Notes under the pieces: model-generated | What the model was told of the DNA's origin: nothing | Seen by the model: only the letters and a program-made list of their open reading frames with translations | Database searches by the model: none | Assembly (NCBI GenBank): GCA_027943335.1 | Contig: BSBK01008408.1 | Coordinates: forward strand, 405,001-469,000 | DNA from: Chamaecyparis obtusa | Taxonomy: Eukaryota; Streptophyta; Pinopsida; Cupressales; Cupressaceae | Direction of reading: 5' to 3' | Length of the DNA: 64,000 nt | Translations under genes and position numbers: made by a program | Shown here: positions 10,480 through 22,674 of the stretch, piece after piece | Layout of the letters: the number at the start of each line of letters is the position of its first letter | How positions within the stretch are numbered: position 1 is the stretch's first letter

Positions 10480-11935
10480 CAACTTAGGTGTGCAGAGGAA
10501 AACCAAGATGGTTAACCTCCTTTGTTAGCCATGATGAATCATCAACATGTCATCCTTTCCATTGGACCAAATACTCTTCATATGTCATGTTCCTTGTGCT
10601 TCCACCAACATGACTATCTAGTATGTCTTCAATCTCCTTGATATCTGAACTAGTTGCTAGAATACTCCAATGTGTTGTTGTAACCTCATCTTCAACACCT
10701 CCTTCATGATACTTTGTCAAATCTAAAATGTTAAACATTGGTGAAATATTCAGCTCAGTAGGCAATTCTACCTCATATGCATTTCCTGAATCATGCTTCT
10801 TCAGTAGCTTACATGGCCCAAACTTCTTCATTTTCAACTTGTTATATGTACCAACTAGAAATCGCTCCTTTTGCAAATGAATCGTGACTTCATCTCCAAC
10901 CTGAAATTCCTTATACCTCCTTTTCACATCTACCTTAGCCTTACATTGTGCATTCATCTTGGTAATATGATTCCTCACCTCCTCATGGATGTTATTCAAA
11001 TGTTCTGCAAAATCCTCACCTTCAGCACTACTTATTTCTCCTTTATCTATCTTTCTCAACTTAGATGCATTTCTTGGACTACTCCCATATACAATCTGGA
11101 ATGGTTATTTACCAGTGCTCCAATTGACAGAATTATTGTATGCAAATTTTGCCTATGGTAAAATCAAATCCCATCTTGTTGGCTTATCCCCAACCAAACA
11201 TCTCAGCAAATTTTCCAAACTCCTATTCACCACCTCTATCTATCCATCAGTCTATGGATGATGTGATGAACTGAATTTCAAATTTGTCTTCAACTTCTTC
11301 CATAATGTACGCTAGAAATATCCAACAAACTTAGTGTCTCGATCTGAAACTATGGTCTTTGGAAAACCATGTAGTCGCACTACTTCTCTGAAAAATAATT
11401 CTGCTACATGAACATCATCATTAGTCTTCTTCCAGGGAATAAAATGTGCCATCTTTGAAAATTTTTCAACTACCACAAAAATTGAATCATGTCCCCATTG
11501 TGTCCTTGGTAAACCAAGAACAAAGTTCATACTGATATCCTCCCAAGGTTTCTCTAGTACAGGTAATGGTTGATACAACCCTATATTCTGCTTCACTCCT
11601 TTCATCTAACATACTCTACAACTTTATACAAACTTCTTGACATCTTGCTACAACTGTGGCCAATAATAATTCTCACTAACCAAAGAAAGGGTTTTATCAT
11701 GACCAAAATGTCTAGCCAATCCTCTGTGATGCTTCTCCTTGATGAGATTCTCCCTCATAGAACTTCTTGGAATGCACAACTGACTCCCTCTGAATAGAAT
11801 ATCATCTTGAATGATGAAATCCAGCCACTTCATTCTGTCTAGAGTAATAGGTTCTTTACAAGCTTTCCAAGCCTCACCAAAATCAAGATCCTCTAGATAC
11901 AAATTCTTGAGTTCTTTAAACCCAACCACCTCAAT
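10480..11935 (-). pseudogene. pol: Gyp-1 integrase with chromodomain
   Basis: Reading down the minus strand, 11929-11648 holds the zinc-binding N-terminus (H at HHRGLARHFGHDKTL, then YYWPQ). 11605-11312 holds the core: [17 protein letters not shown], where the first catalytic Asp (normally SMDF) is Asn, encoded by AAC at the complement of 11525-11527; the second Asp is kept in [10 protein letters not shown]. 11059-10550 holds the C-terminal region (FQVGDEVTIHLQKERF, LKMKKFGPCKLLKK) and the chromodomain end YEEYLVQWKG, followed by a TGA. The chromodomain normally guides integration to heterochromatin. The D-to-N change and stops kill the enzyme. Confidence 0.92.
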
Positions 11936-13199
11936 TTACATCTCTGTCAGCAATAGTTTCCTTTTGCTAAGCGCATTTGCAACCCTGTTAGACTTTCCAC
12001 TTCTGTGTTTCAAAACAAATATATAACTCTGCAAAAACTCAACCCATTTCAAATGCCTTTGATTCAATTTTCCTTGACTATTCAGATATTGCAAAGCTTG
12101 ATGATCAGTATATAAAATAAAATCTTTAGGAAGCAGATAGTGTCTCCACTTTTTCAATGCCTGAACTATAGCATAAAATTCCTAATCACAAATAGAATAT
12201 TTTCTCTTGGCATCATTTAACTTCTCACTAAAATAAGCAATAGGTTTACCTTCTTGGCTCATAACAGCTCCTATTGTAGTACCACTAGCATCATAATCTA
12301 CTTGAAACACCTTATTAAGATTTGGAAGTGCTAAAATAGGTTGTTCTGTAACTTTTTGTTTCAACAATTGAAAACTCTTTTCTATCCCCTCTCATTGTTT
12401 CAGTCAAGGGGCCACAAATACTGCTCAAATTTCTGATAAACTTTCTATAAAAACTAGCCAAACCATGAAAAGATCTTACCTTAGTAGCACTCCTTGGAGT
12501 AGGCCATTCAAGGATAGCCTGTAACTTCTCTAGATCCATTTTTAGACCTTTTGCTAAAACTACAAATCCCAAATACACTAACTCTTTCTTCACAAAACTG
12601 CACTTCTTCAAATTAATCAATAATTTCTCATCTCTTAACTTCTCAAACACCATATGAATATGCATCATATGCTCTTCCAATGTCTTACTAAAGATCAAAA
12701 TATCATCTAGGTACATAATGAAAAACTTACCCATAAATTCTTTCAAATCCTTGTTCATGAGCCGCATAAAAGTGCTCGGTGCATTGGTTAGCCCAAAAGG
12801 CATGACTAACCACTCATACAGTCCTTCCTTTGTCTTGAAGGTAGTCTTCCATTCATCTCCTTCTCTAATCTAAATCTAGTGATATCCACTCTTCAAATCT
12901 ATCTTTGAGAAATACATAGCTCCACTCATACAATCTATAATATCATCCATTCATGGCAATCGTAACCTTTACTTGATTATGATCTTATTTATTGCTCTAG
13001 AATCTATACACATCCTCCATTCTACATTCTTCTTTGGTGCTAATACTACTAGTATAGCACATGGACTTAGGCTCTCTCGAATCAATCTCTTTTGTAACAA
13101 CTCATGTACTTGTCTGTTCAACTCTTCACTTTCTGCTGGTGTCATTCTGTGTGTTGCCTTGTTTGTAAAATTGGCTCCTAGAATCAAATCCATCTAATG
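11936..13199 (-). pseudogene. pol: Gyp-1 reverse transcriptase and RNase H
   Basis: The RT begins at about 13199 (NKATHRMTPAESEELNRQV, then SPCAILVVLAPKKN and WRMCIDSRAINKI). The central part has stops near 12900. The segment 12803-12315 includes [17 protein letters not shown] and the catalytic box [10 protein letters not shown], then LYLGFVV-type text and the RT thumb. Ty3-type RNase H follows: FQVDYDASGTTIGAVMSQ (12367-12182), then FILYTDHQALQYLNSQ and HRSGKSNRVANALSK (12157-11936). Catalytic residues of both domains look intact; interruption is by stops and one frame change near 12370. Confidence 0.92.
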
Positions 13200-13910
13200 A
13201 TTGATCTTCCATACCAATGGTAATCCATCAGGTACATTATCAGATATAATATCTTGAAACTCATTCAACAAATTTGTAACCTCTATAGGTACATCCTCTA
13301 CTTCCTCTTTACCAGCTTTTGGAATTAAAGTAAAACACACATGCCCATGCCTTATACCATCTAGGAATTTTCTTCCATCAACAAATGTTATTCTTGCATT
13401 ACCACATACCTTTTCTTTGGTCTACTTCAATGGCTTTAGCTTATGTTGCACTCCATCCTTTGTCAAGGAATAGGTATTCACATGATCATCGTGTACAACA
13501 CATTTGTCAAAATGCCATAGTTTACCCAACAACATATGACATGCATCCATAGATATGATATCACATAGTACCTCATGTTGGTACCCATTGATCTTGAACT
13601 TTACTAGGCACTATTCACTAACCATGACCTTATGGTCATCCTGCACCTAGGCAATCCGATATGGATGTGGGTGTTTCTATCTCTTGAGCTTCAAATTTGT
13701 CACCATCTCTTCTGACACCAAATTGTCAGTGCTTCCACTATCAATAATCACATCACAACATTTATCCTCACACTTACATCTAGTGTGAAATAGGCTCCTC
13801 CTTTGCTCAGGTTCATTCTCACCACTCAACAAGACTCTTCTGTTAATCAACATTTTGCCTCTTTCAGCATCTTCAAAATTTGATGATCTGGCATCTTCAT
13901 CTACATGCAC
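13200..13910 (-). pseudogene. pol: Gyp-1 protease
   Basis: Aspartic protease of the gypsy polyprotein. The open piece 13910-13677 holds CDVIIDSGSTDNLVSEEMV, with the DSG catalytic triplet intact. After a stop, the same protein continues in recognisable form (DACHMLLGKLWHFDKC, where the usual form is LLGRPW) down to the RT start near 13199. It is continuous with gag upstream. Confidence 0.85.
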
Positions 13911-14957
13911 AACTCTATCCTGGCCTTCATTCCTCCTATCTATCCTTCCTTGGCATTGAGGACATTCAAATGCCCTATGACCTTCTTCTCCACAGTGAAA
14001 ACATGTTCCACGAAAGCCTCCTCTTCCTGAACCTTGTCCTCTTCCTCTTCCTTTCTGATCTCTATTGTTCTAATCTTGGAAATGATTGGAATTGTTTCCT
14101 CTCTAATTTTGACTACTACTGGCCTCATCCTTATTTTTTGGATCTTCATTTTGGCCTCCATATGACTGTCCACCAGATCATCCACTGTGACCTCTTCCAT
14201 TTTATCTACTCTCAAACTTCTTGTTTAGCTTTTCCTCTACTTTTAGGGAAAACTGGTATGCCTCTTCAATACTATTCATATGAACTAGATTCAGCTCTTC
14301 CTGAATGCTCGACCTCAACCCATTAAGGCAATGGGAAACTTTCTCCTTATCCACTTCTACATGGCCTGTTCTGATGAGGATTCGATAGAACTCCTCTATA
14401 TACTCCTAAATAGATTTTCCTACTTGCTTCAAACTTTGCATCTTCTTCAGAAGGTCAAGCTCATAATCAACAGGAATGAACCATCACTTCAATTTATCCA
14501 CCATTCGATCCCATCTTGTGATTTTATCTTTCCCTCTTCTATTTCACTCTAATTGAATCTCTTGCCTCTAGATCTTGGCATGAACTTTCAGTTTGGCCTT
14601 CACAAATTTGACCCTATTGGGATCGTCAATATCTTCATACTCAAAATATTCCTCACATTCATTGATCCAGTTGATCAACTCCTCCAAGTTAAGATTTCCT
14701 GAAAATGTAGGAACCTCAATCTTAGGTATTTTCCCAATCTTGAAAATTGCACGAAAAAGTCTTTCTTCCTCCTAGTTCACAACTTTGACTTCTCCTTCTT
14801 GATCTTCTTCTTCGGCTTCATCCTCAATTTTGTCTCTAACATTAAGATTCATTCCTTTTTCAATCTCCTCTTATAATGCTCACACTTATCTCTAGAGCAC
14901 TCTAACCTTAGGTGTTACAACACCAGCTCTTCCACCATGTTCCCTTCGTGGAGGCAT
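13911..14957 (-). pseudogene. gag: Gyp-1 gag
   Basis: The probable start is the ATG complementary to 14955-14957 (MPPRREHGGRAG), about 90 bases after the primer site. The Retrotrans_gag region is recognisable from about 14730 to 14200: IEVPTFSGNLNLEELINW, then EEFYRILIRTG, VSHCLNGLRSSIQEELNL and EEAYQFSLKVEEKL. A Gly/Arg-rich stretch and an intact zinc knuckle (CFHCGEEGHRAFEC) follow, near 14000-13950. Several TAG/TAA stops interrupt it. It would form the particle and bind RNA. Confidence 0.87.
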
Positions 14958-15045
14958 TTTCGTGATGTGCACTGAAACCCTAACCATAGTCTTGGTGCAA
15001 ACTGTCTCACAATCGGTGATCTATTTACACACTTAGGAACACCTA

Positions 15046-15056
15046 CTCTGATATCA
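15046..15056 (-). other. Gyp-1 primer-binding site
   Basis: The minus strand reads TGATATCAGAG two bases after the 5' LTR end. It matches the initiator Met-tRNA primer site TGGTATCAGAG with one G-to-A change. Confidence 0.85.
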
Positions 15057-15058
15057 CT

Positions 15059-15891
15059 TGATGAAGTGTGCTCTGATTAATACCACAAACACATAACAAA
15101 AACAAAGAAATAACAACAATATGCAAGAATAGAAAATTGCCTTCTTATTATCTCCACAAATGTGGAATTACAATATGCAAAGCCTCATGGGCATTTCCTT
15201 ACAATATTCTGTAGGACAAAGCCTCTAATCAATACCCAGATCTACTACCTAGAACTACCCTAGACAACACTATCGGCCTTCTTTATATAGGCAATTTCCA
15301 CCACCTGAGAAGCTTCCAGAAATTTAACCCTAAGGGCCGACCAAACTTAGAATTATTTTATTTTTCAATTTATTACATCAAAGTCAGCTCAAAATAACTT
15401 TTGAAATGCAAACAAAATTTTTGAAGGAAAATTATTTTCTACCATTTCAGGTGACTCAACTTTTGGAGACCATAAGTCATCACCAGTTGACCCAATGGAC
15501 TATTATAACCCCATTTTAGAAAGGCCACGAAGTGCTCTACAGGCTTGACTTGTGCAAGCACCTATCACCCAAATTTTTGACCTCATCTAAGGCCTCTAAA
15601 GCTTTCAAAACTGAGTTCAAAGTTTCTGTACCCTGCTGCCAATACCAAAAATCTTCAATATCTTCAAAACTAGACCTGAGCTAGCCATGAAATTTTACTG
15701 GTAGGCTAATATGACTAAGATGAACCTCCACATGTAAAATCATAACATTCTGAAATTTATGACCAGCTTACTAAAAATAGCAAGTTTCCATAAATAGCAG
15801 CTCTGCACAAGATAGCCCTTATTGAATACAAAAATAGAAATATTTGTGGGTGATGCAAGATTGCTCTTACACCCAGGATGCTCCTGCATCA
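15059..15891 (-). repeat. Gyp-1 5' LTR
   Basis: Plus-strand ends TGATGAAG and CTGCATCA. It aligns closely with 9597-10445. It is followed on the minus strand by the primer site and gag, which makes it the 5' LTR. Confidence 0.94.
15281..15289 (-). promoter_or_regulatory. Gyp-1 TATA box
   Basis: TATATAAAG on the minus strand in the 5' LTR, conserved at 9835-9843 in the 3' LTR. Position and sequence fit an RNA polymerase II core promoter for the element transcript. Inferred from sequence only. Confidence 0.6.
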
Positions 15892-16801
15892 GGTACTCTT
15901 TCTATCATCAACGTAACGTACCCAATCTGCATCTATATACACATGAAGTTCTACATTTTCTGAATTACGATACCATAAACCATAGTCTATAGTTCCTCTC
16001 AAGTATTTGAATATCCTCTTTACTTCCATGAGATGAATTTGTTTAGGATCTGCTACAAATATTCTAATAATACCAACTGTAGTGGAAATATCAGGCCTAG
16101 ATTGAGTAAGATGGATTAGTTTACCAATCATGGACTTATACAAAATCATGTCTACTATTGCTGAATCATCTTCTTTTGAAATCTTGTTTCCTATTATCAT
16201 AGGGGTACTTACTGGCTTGCAATCATCAATCTTGAATTTCTTCAATATCTCTTTCACATACTTAGACTGATTAATGAAAATACCTTTGTCTATCTGCTGC
16301 ACATTCTATCCCAAAAAGTACTTGATAGGTCCAATCATGCTCATTTCAAATTCTCTCTACATCTCTTTAAAAAATTTAGTACTAATATTCTCATTACCAC
16401 CAAAGATAATGTCATCAAAAAATATAGCAACTAACAATAGTCCATCAGGTGTCTCTCTCATGAATAAGTTACAATCTAATACTTCTTTCTTGAATCCAAT
16501 CTTAGTCAAGTGTCTATCAAGTCTTTCATGCCATGCTCTAGGGGATTGCTTAAGTCCATAGAGGGCTTTCTTCAATCTGCATATCATATCAGGTTTGTTT
16601 GATAAGGTAAATCCTTTAGGTTTCTCTATGTAAACTTCTTCTTTCAACTCTCCATTTAAGAATGGTGACTTGACATCCATCTGGTATACCTTAAAGTCTT
16701 TGAATGTAGCATAGGCTAGAAACAACTTTATGTCTTCCAATATTCTTATAGGGGAAAAAGTATTTGAATAATCAATTCCTTCTCTTTGTGCATATCCTTT
16801 A
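15892..16801 (-). pseudogene. pol: CopA-2 reverse transcriptase, C-terminal half
   Basis: Continuation of the CopA-2 polyprotein on the far side of Gyp-1. On the minus strand it reads [51 protein letters not shown], then a catalytic box IFFDDIIFGG (FFDD in place of YVDD, both Asp kept). The connection domain follows (KGIFINQSKYVKEILKKF, KYLRGTIDYGLWY, DADW). It is open over 16740-16357 and 16302-15892 with a stop between. It is cut by CopC-1 at 16801; the N-terminal RT resumes at 22675 with about 155 bases lost. Confidence 0.9.
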
Positions 16802-17646
16802 TGTTAGGAATAAGGTGTCTCAACCTTGGATAATTCCTATTCTTATTATTTGTTTTGTAAATGTATTTTTTGCAAATAATGTAATTAAGTGTGAGTGTAC
16901 ATGTCTAGTTGGCATGTTGATGTGTCACTCCACTTGATGTGTTGACATCTTGTGCGTAAGGAGATCATGATTGAAACGGTCATGGCGGATTCCTATGACA
17001 CGTAAGAACTATTTAAGGAATGTGCTATGACAGGTGTAAGAGCATCTTATGACTTGGGCCTATTTGGGCACCCAAGAAGAAGTGGTTGGTGTGTGTAAGA
17101 GAATATGCCAAAAATAGGTTGGTATGACAGATTCTCTTACACTTGTCTTGTCACTATTATTTTTGGCGGATTCTATGACAAGCTGTCATAGTCTATTCTA
17201 GGGATGGATGCCTATTGTTGGGATTGCATGTAACAACTATGTACATGTCGCTTTGTGCATGGGTCTTGGTGGTTGTGCCTATTTTTGGGTCCAAAGGAGT
17301 CTATATATATGATGCTACTCCTATGGGAGAGATATAAGAAATTTAAGTCTTGTTGGCTTTGTCTTTCATTTTCTGAAAGAACTTGCATTGCAAGTGTATT
17401 GTAATTTTTGTGTTGAAGATAATACATTGTGTAGGTTTTGGAGTGCTGGGGTTTTTTACCAAAAGGTTTTCCTCAGGGTATATCATTGTGTCATTCTCTA
17501 TTTTTATGTATGTATGGTATGTGGTTACAATAGCTTTGTTAAAGTAGTTAACAAATCTGAAATTGTAAGGATTTATAAGAATTTTCACAATACTCTCCTA
17601 TAGAGATTAGCGTAGGAAGTTGTTTCTGCACCTGAGTTTCCTTACA
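16802..17646 (+). repeat. CopC-1 5' LTR
   Basis: It starts TGTTAGGAATAAGG and ends TTCCTTACA, then two bases and the primer site. It aligns with 21849-22674. Confidence 0.93.
17302..17310 (+). promoter_or_regulatory. CopC-1 TATA box
   Basis: TATATATAT in the 5' LTR, about 340 bases before the LTR end; the 3' LTR copy has TATATGTAT. Likely core promoter of the element; inferred from sequence. Confidence 0.55.
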
Positions 17647-17648
17647 AG

Positions 17649-17660
17649 TGGTATCAGAGC
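17649..17660 (+). other. CopC-1 primer-binding site
   Basis: TGGTATCAGAGC, a perfect match to the 3' end complement of plant initiator Met-tRNA, two bases after the LTR. Confidence 0.95.
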
Positions 17661-17765
17661 TTGATCAAATTTTGATCCTAGTTGTTGGGTAGGGTTTTTT
17701 GAGCTAATCTCAAGTTTGAGTGGGAGTTTTTTGTAGAGCATTCTGAATCTTATTTGCAGATTGAG

Positions 17766-18570
17766 ATGGCAAGTTCATCATATGGAAGAATGGAGGTGGA
17801 GAAATTTAATGGCACTAATTTTGAGTTGTGGAAACTCAAGATGGAAGACATGTTGGAAGATCGTGACCTATGGGAAGTGACTTCAAGTGCTATAAGACCA
17901 GAAACTATAGCTCAAGCAAATTGGGATATCAAAGACCGTAGAGCTAAGGGTCTCATAGGACTCTTTTAACCGATGTAGTCCTTCTAAATGTTCTAGATGA
18001 GAAAACTGCAAATAGTTTGTGGGAAAGACTTGCGGCCATGTATCATGCCAAATCTCTGGTGAATAAGTTGTTCCTAAGGAAGAATTTTTACTCTCTATGA
18101 ATGGAGGAAGGTGGATCCTTAATGGATCATTTAAATGCATTTAATCTGTTGGCTGCACAGTTGACATCAGCTGGTGTCAAGTTAGAGGAGGAGGATCATT
18201 GCTACACACTTTTGTGTTCTTTACCAGATTCATGGGACCATCTTGTGATGGCTCTTAGAATAACTTTAGTCATCTTCAAAATGGATGATGTGGTGTCTTC
18301 GCTACTATTAGAGGAGATGTGGAGAAAGGCTTCCATTTCAGAAAAAGAAGCCCTTGCTGTTTGTGGGAGATCCACTGAAAGAGGGAAGAAAAATGACAAT
18401 AAGTTTGACAATAAGGGTAGACCCAAATCCCGTGGGAAGTCAAGGACTTCCAATAAGTCCAAGGTAAAATGTTGGAACTGTGATAAATCTGGGCACTTCT
18501 GTAAAGACTGCAAAGAGCCAAAGAAGAAGAAGAAAGGTTCAGATTCAGCTTCAGAAAGATCTCAAGAAGA
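17766..18570 (+). pseudogene. gag: CopC-1 gag (frameshifted)
   Basis: The chosen start, ATG at 17766 (MASSSYGRMEVEKFNGTNFE), lies about 105 bases after the primer site and matches the usual N-terminus of Tork-type gags. The frame is broken by a shift near 17970-18100 and resumes with MEEGGSLMDHLNAFNLLAAQ at 18101. The zinc knuckle CWNCDKSGHFCKDC is intact near 18470-18512. A Lys/Ser-rich linker leads to protease in the same frame. It would form the RNA-packaging particle; inactive here. Confidence 0.88.
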
Positions 18571-20019
18571 TGGTGATGCATTCATCATAGCTTTGGAAGC
18601 CCATGCATTTGATGATGTGTGGTTGGTTGACTCGGGAACATCTTTTCACATGACCTCTCATCGAAACTGGTTCTCAAAATATGAAGATTTTGATGGTGGA
18701 ATGGTGTACTTGGGTGATGATTCTCACCTAAAGATAGTTGGACGTGGAAGGGTCACTATCAAATTTCTTGATGGATGAGTAAAGGGAATCAATGGAGTTA
18801 TGCACATTCCGGGTTTGGCATGAAACCTATTATCTATAAGTATGCTGAATGATGTAGGTGTGCAAGTTGTTTTTTCAAAAGAAGGATGCAAGATGATGAG
18901 AGGATCGATAGTGCTTGCAAGGGGTACTAGGAGAGCTACCTTATTTCAGCTAGATGCATGTATTCCTCCATGTAATAGTTCTTCATCCTCACCATCTAAA
19001 CAAGCATGAAGAAGTCTATGGCTATTGGTTTTGATGGTAGTGCAAATACCTTGGAAGGTAAGCTTCCTGCAGAAAAGACAATGTTGTGGCATATGAGATT
19101 TGGCCACATTGGTGAAAAGGGTCTCAGAACCTTGAAAAATAAAAATCTCATTGAGGGGTTAAATGATTGCAATCTCGAGTTTGACTTCTATGAACACTGT
19201 GTCTATGGTAAACAAAATTGTGTTCAGTTTTACTCTAGTTCTCACAAATCTTCTGATGTTTTGGATCTTATTCATTCTGATGTATTTGGTCCTGTAAAAG
19301 TTCCTTCAATCTCCAAGTCTATATTTTTTGTATCTTTCATAGATGATTACAGTAGAAGGATGTGGATTTATTTCCTTAAAAGTAAGACATAAGTCTTTAG
19401 TTGGTTCAAGGAATTTAAAGCTCTTGTAGAGAATCAGACTAGTAAGAAGATTAAGTGTGTGAGAACTGACAATGGTGGTGAGTTTTGCTCAGCAGAGTTT
19501 AAACAGTTCTGTAAAGAACAAGGTATCGAGAGGCATAAGACAACTCCTTATACCCCATAGCAAAATGGATTTGCAAAGAGAATGAACAAGACACTGATGG
19601 AGAAGGCTAGGAGTATGCTTAGTGGAGCTAGTTTAGAATAAAGGTTTTAGGCCGAAGCTATGGCCACTGCTTGCTATCTAGTTAATAGATCTCCTACATC
19701 AGCCCTTGTTGGTAAGACACCCATGGAGGTGTGGTCTGGTAAGAAGCCTTCAATTAGACATCTTCATGTTTTTGGTTGTGAAGCTTATGCACATTTTCCA
19801 AAGGAGAAAAGATCTAAGTTGGAAAACAAAACTATTAAATGTATTTTCATCGAATATAGTGCTGGTGTGAAAAGATACAAGCTTTGGGATCCTATGACTA
19901 GTAAGATGTTGCATAGTAGAAATGTTATTTTTAGAGAGCTAACATCTTCTCCTATTGTGCTACAACTAGATGAAAAAGGAAAAGAAAAAATATGTTGTTC
20001 AGTTGCCTCCTACCCCTGA
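18571..20019 (+). pseudogene. pol: CopC-1 protease and integrase
   Basis: Protease WLVDSGTSFHMTSHRNWF is near 18620-18675. A TGA at 18776 and a frame change near 18990 follow. The pre-integrase segment (LWHMRFGHIGEKGL) and core are in the piece from 19006: first Asp in LIHSDVFGP, second in VRTDNGGEFC. The catalytic Glu region reads QNGFAKRMN, with AAG at 19576-19578 where GAG is expected, so the third catalytic residue is Lys. In-frame TAG/TAA stops at about 19390, 19558 and 19640 interrupt the core. The C-terminal piece (19660-20019) includes GKTPMEVWSGKKPSIRHLHV. Confidence 0.9.
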
Positions 20020-20119
20020 GAAGACTGAACAGAGAGACCATGTTGGGCCTAAGGATGAGGAGAGCTCTAGCATCTCTGATAGTTTAGAAGAAGAGGAAGA
20101 ACAACCTCAACCATAGCCC

Positions 20120-21796
20120 TTGAGGAGATCCATGAGAGAAAGAAAGCAACCAGAAAGGTTTGGTTATTCTATGTTAGATTCCAATTGTGCCTTTGCTTTG
20201 ATTACTAACACTGATGAGCCTAGATCTGTGAAAGAGGATTTGGGCATGGAAGATGCAAGTTCTTGGATTGAGGCTATGGACGATGAGATGGCTTCATTGG
20301 AGAAAAACAAAACTTGGAACCTTGTACCTTTTCCTAAAGGGAGAAAATCTGTTGGCTATAAATGGGTGTTCAAGAAGAAACTCTGTGTAGATGGCAGTGT
20401 TGAAAGGTATAAAGCTAGATTGGTTGTAAAGGGGTATTCATAGGTAGAGGGAATATATTATGGTGAAATATTCTCTCCTGTTGCAAAGTTGACATCCATT
20501 AGATTTTTGTTATCTCTTGCTACATCATATGATTTAGAGATAGAACAGATGGATGTGAAGATAGCTTTCCTTCATGGTGATTTGGAGGAAGAGATTTATA
20601 TGTTACAGCCTGAGCACTACATTGTTAAAGGTAAAGAATCCTTAGTTTGCAAATTAAAGAAATCTCTATATGGTTTGAAGCAATCTCCTAGGATGTGGTA
20701 CCTTAATTTTGATGCCTTTGTGCTGTCAATTGGATTTGCAAGATCAAAATTAGATCATTGTGTTTATTTCAGAGTTGAAAATGATCACCTTCTTATTGTT
20801 GCATTATATGTTGATGATATGTTGCTGTTTCGGAAGGGTAAGGGTATGATTTTTTATTTTAAATCTTAGTTGTCAGCATAGTTTGAGATGAAAGATCTTG
20901 GGGCAGATAGGTACATCTTGGGTATGGAAATTAGTAGAGACAGGTATAACAGAAAACTTTGGTTGAGTCAGAGCAAGTATGTGAAGTCTGTGTTAGACAG
21001 GTTCAACATGGTAGATTGTAGACCACTATGTGTTCCTATTTCTGTGGGAACAAAGTTATCTATAGATGATTGTCCAAAATCTCCTAGTGAGGTGTAGGAC
21101 ATGAGTAGAATACCTTATGCTAGTGCAGTTGGTAGTCTTATGTACGCTATGGTCTATACTAGACCAAACATTGCCCAAGTAGTGGGAGTCCTGAGTCAGT
21201 TTATGGGTAATCCTGGATGGGTACATTGGGATGTAGTTAAGTGAGTATTCAGATATTTGAGGGGTACATTAGATTACTCCATATGTTATCATGGTAACTC
21301 TTTTGGATCTCTGCATTCAGTTTGTATTCATGGGTTTGTGGATTCAGATTGGGTAGGTGATATTAATAGCAGGAGATCCACCAGTGCTTATGTGTTCACT
21401 ATGTTTGGTGGTGCCATTAGTTGGATGAGTAAGTGACAACCTATGTTTGCTTTGTCCACTACAGAAGCTTAGTACATGGCTGCTACTCATGCTTGTAAAG
21501 AATCCATTTGGCTTAGAAGATTGTGTTCTAATGTTGGTGTTGATGTAGAACAAATTACTATTTGGTGTGACAGTCAGAGCGCTAATTGCCTTGCAAAGAA
21601 TCCAACTTTCCATGCAAGAACGAAGCACATTGATGTGCAGTTTCACTTTGTGAGAGATATGGTGGAAGATGGAAAGGTAAATTTGGAGAAGGTAGATACT
21701 GTGAAGAATGTTGTAGATGCATTAACAAAACTAGTGGGCACTGAGAATTTCAGATGGTGTTCGGAGTCTATGGGCCTTTTGGCCTATAGCGGTTAA
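20120..21796 (+). pseudogene. pol: CopC-1 reverse transcriptase and RNase H
   Basis: One frame with in-frame stops. RT: SWIEAMDDEMASLEKNKTW, GYKWVFKKK, IEQMDVKIAFLHGDLEEEIY, SLYGLKQSPRMWY and the catalytic box YVDDMLLF near 20810. A TAG at 20867-20869 and another about 10 codons on break the palm-thumb region. RNase H ends with WCDSQSANCLAKNPTFHART, KHIDVQFHFVRDMVE and a decayed DALTKLV tail (normally DxLTKPV), terminating at 21796. Not functional. Confidence 0.9.
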
Positions 21797-21837
21797 AGTT
21801 CTTGTTATGTTCCTATTGCTCTTACAAGGTGTTCGAC

Positions 21838-21848
21838 AAGTGGGAGAA
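21838..21848 (+). other. CopC-1 polypurine tract
   Basis: AAGTGGGAGAA directly before the 3' LTR; the expected primer for plus-strand synthesis. Confidence 0.8.
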
Positions 21849-22674
21849 TGTTAGGAATAAGGTGTCTCAACCTTGGATAATTCCTATTCTTATTATTTGT
21901 TTTGTAAATGTATTTTTTGAAAATAATGTAATTAAGTGTGAGTGTACATGTCTAGTTGGCATGTTGATAGGTCACTCCACTTGATGTGTTGACATCTTGT
22001 GCATAAGGAGATCGTGATTGAAACGGTCATGACAGATTCCTATGATGTGTAAGAACTATTTAAGGAATGTGCTATGATAGGTGTAAGAGCATCTTATGAC
22101 TTGGGCCTATTTGGGCACCCAAGAAGAAGTGGTTGGTGTGTGTAAGAGAATATGCCAAAAATAGGTTGGTATGACAGATTCTCTTACACTTCTCTTGCGA
22201 CCGTTATTTTTGGCAGATTCTATGACAAGCTGTGATAGTCTATTCTAGGGATGGATTCCTATTCTTGGGATTGCATGTAACAACTATGTACATGTGGCTT
22301 TGTGCATGGGTCTTGGTGGTTGTGCCTATTTTTTGTGTCCAGAGGAGTCTATATGTATGATGCTGCTCCTATGGGATAGATATAAGAAATTTAAGTCTTG
22401 TTGGCTTTGTCTCTCATTTCCTGAAAGAACTTGCTTTGAAAGTGTATTGTAATCTTTGTGTTGAAGATAATACATTGTGCAAGTTTTGGAGTGCTGGGGT
22501 TTTTTACCGAAAGGTTTTCCCCAGGGTATATCATTGTGTCATTCTCTATTTTTCTATATGTATGGTATGTGGTTGCAATATCTTTGTTAAAGTAGTTAAC
22601 GAATCTGAAATTTTAAGGATTTATAAGAATTTGCACAATACTCTCCTATAGAGATTAGCATAGGAAGCTGTTTC
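21849..22674 (+). repeat. CopC-1 3' LTR, right end truncated
   Basis: It starts TGTTAGGAATAAGG. The match to the 5' LTR stops after GTTTC at 22674; the last roughly 20 bases (TGCACCTGAG...TTACA) are missing. The next bases are CopA-2 sequence with a two-base overlap (TC), a microhomology typical of a deletion join. Confidence 0.9.

Larger units (their letters stand above)
9597..15891 (-). mobile_element. Gyp-1: complete Ty3/gypsy chromovirus
   Basis: Inserted in the CopA-2 RNase H with a perfect 5-base target duplication, GGTAC at 9592-9596 and 15892-15896. The LTR ends form the inverted pair TGATG...CATCA. On the minus strand the order is LTR, tRNA-Met primer site, gag with zinc knuckle, protease, RT (YLDD), RNase H, integrase and chromodomain, LTR. 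The integrase-after-RNase-H order with a chromodomain marks it as a chromovirus. The gag-pol has several stops, so the element is inactive. Confidence 0.95.
16802..22674 (+). mobile_element. CopC-1: Tnt1/Tork-like copia element
   Basis: Plus-strand copia element in the CopA-2 RT. It has LTRs of about 0.83 kb, a perfect tRNA-Met primer site, gag with zinc knuckle, protease, integrase, RT and RNase H, and a polypurine tract. Its protein text (VDSGTSFHMT, ALYVDDMLL, WCDSQSANCLAKNP) is closest to the Tnt1/Tork side of copia; lineage is inference. No target duplication is present because the right end is deleted, losing about 20 bases of LTR and about 155 bases of host element. Sampled LTR divergence is about 10 mismatches in the first 215 bases. 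Confidence 0.93.
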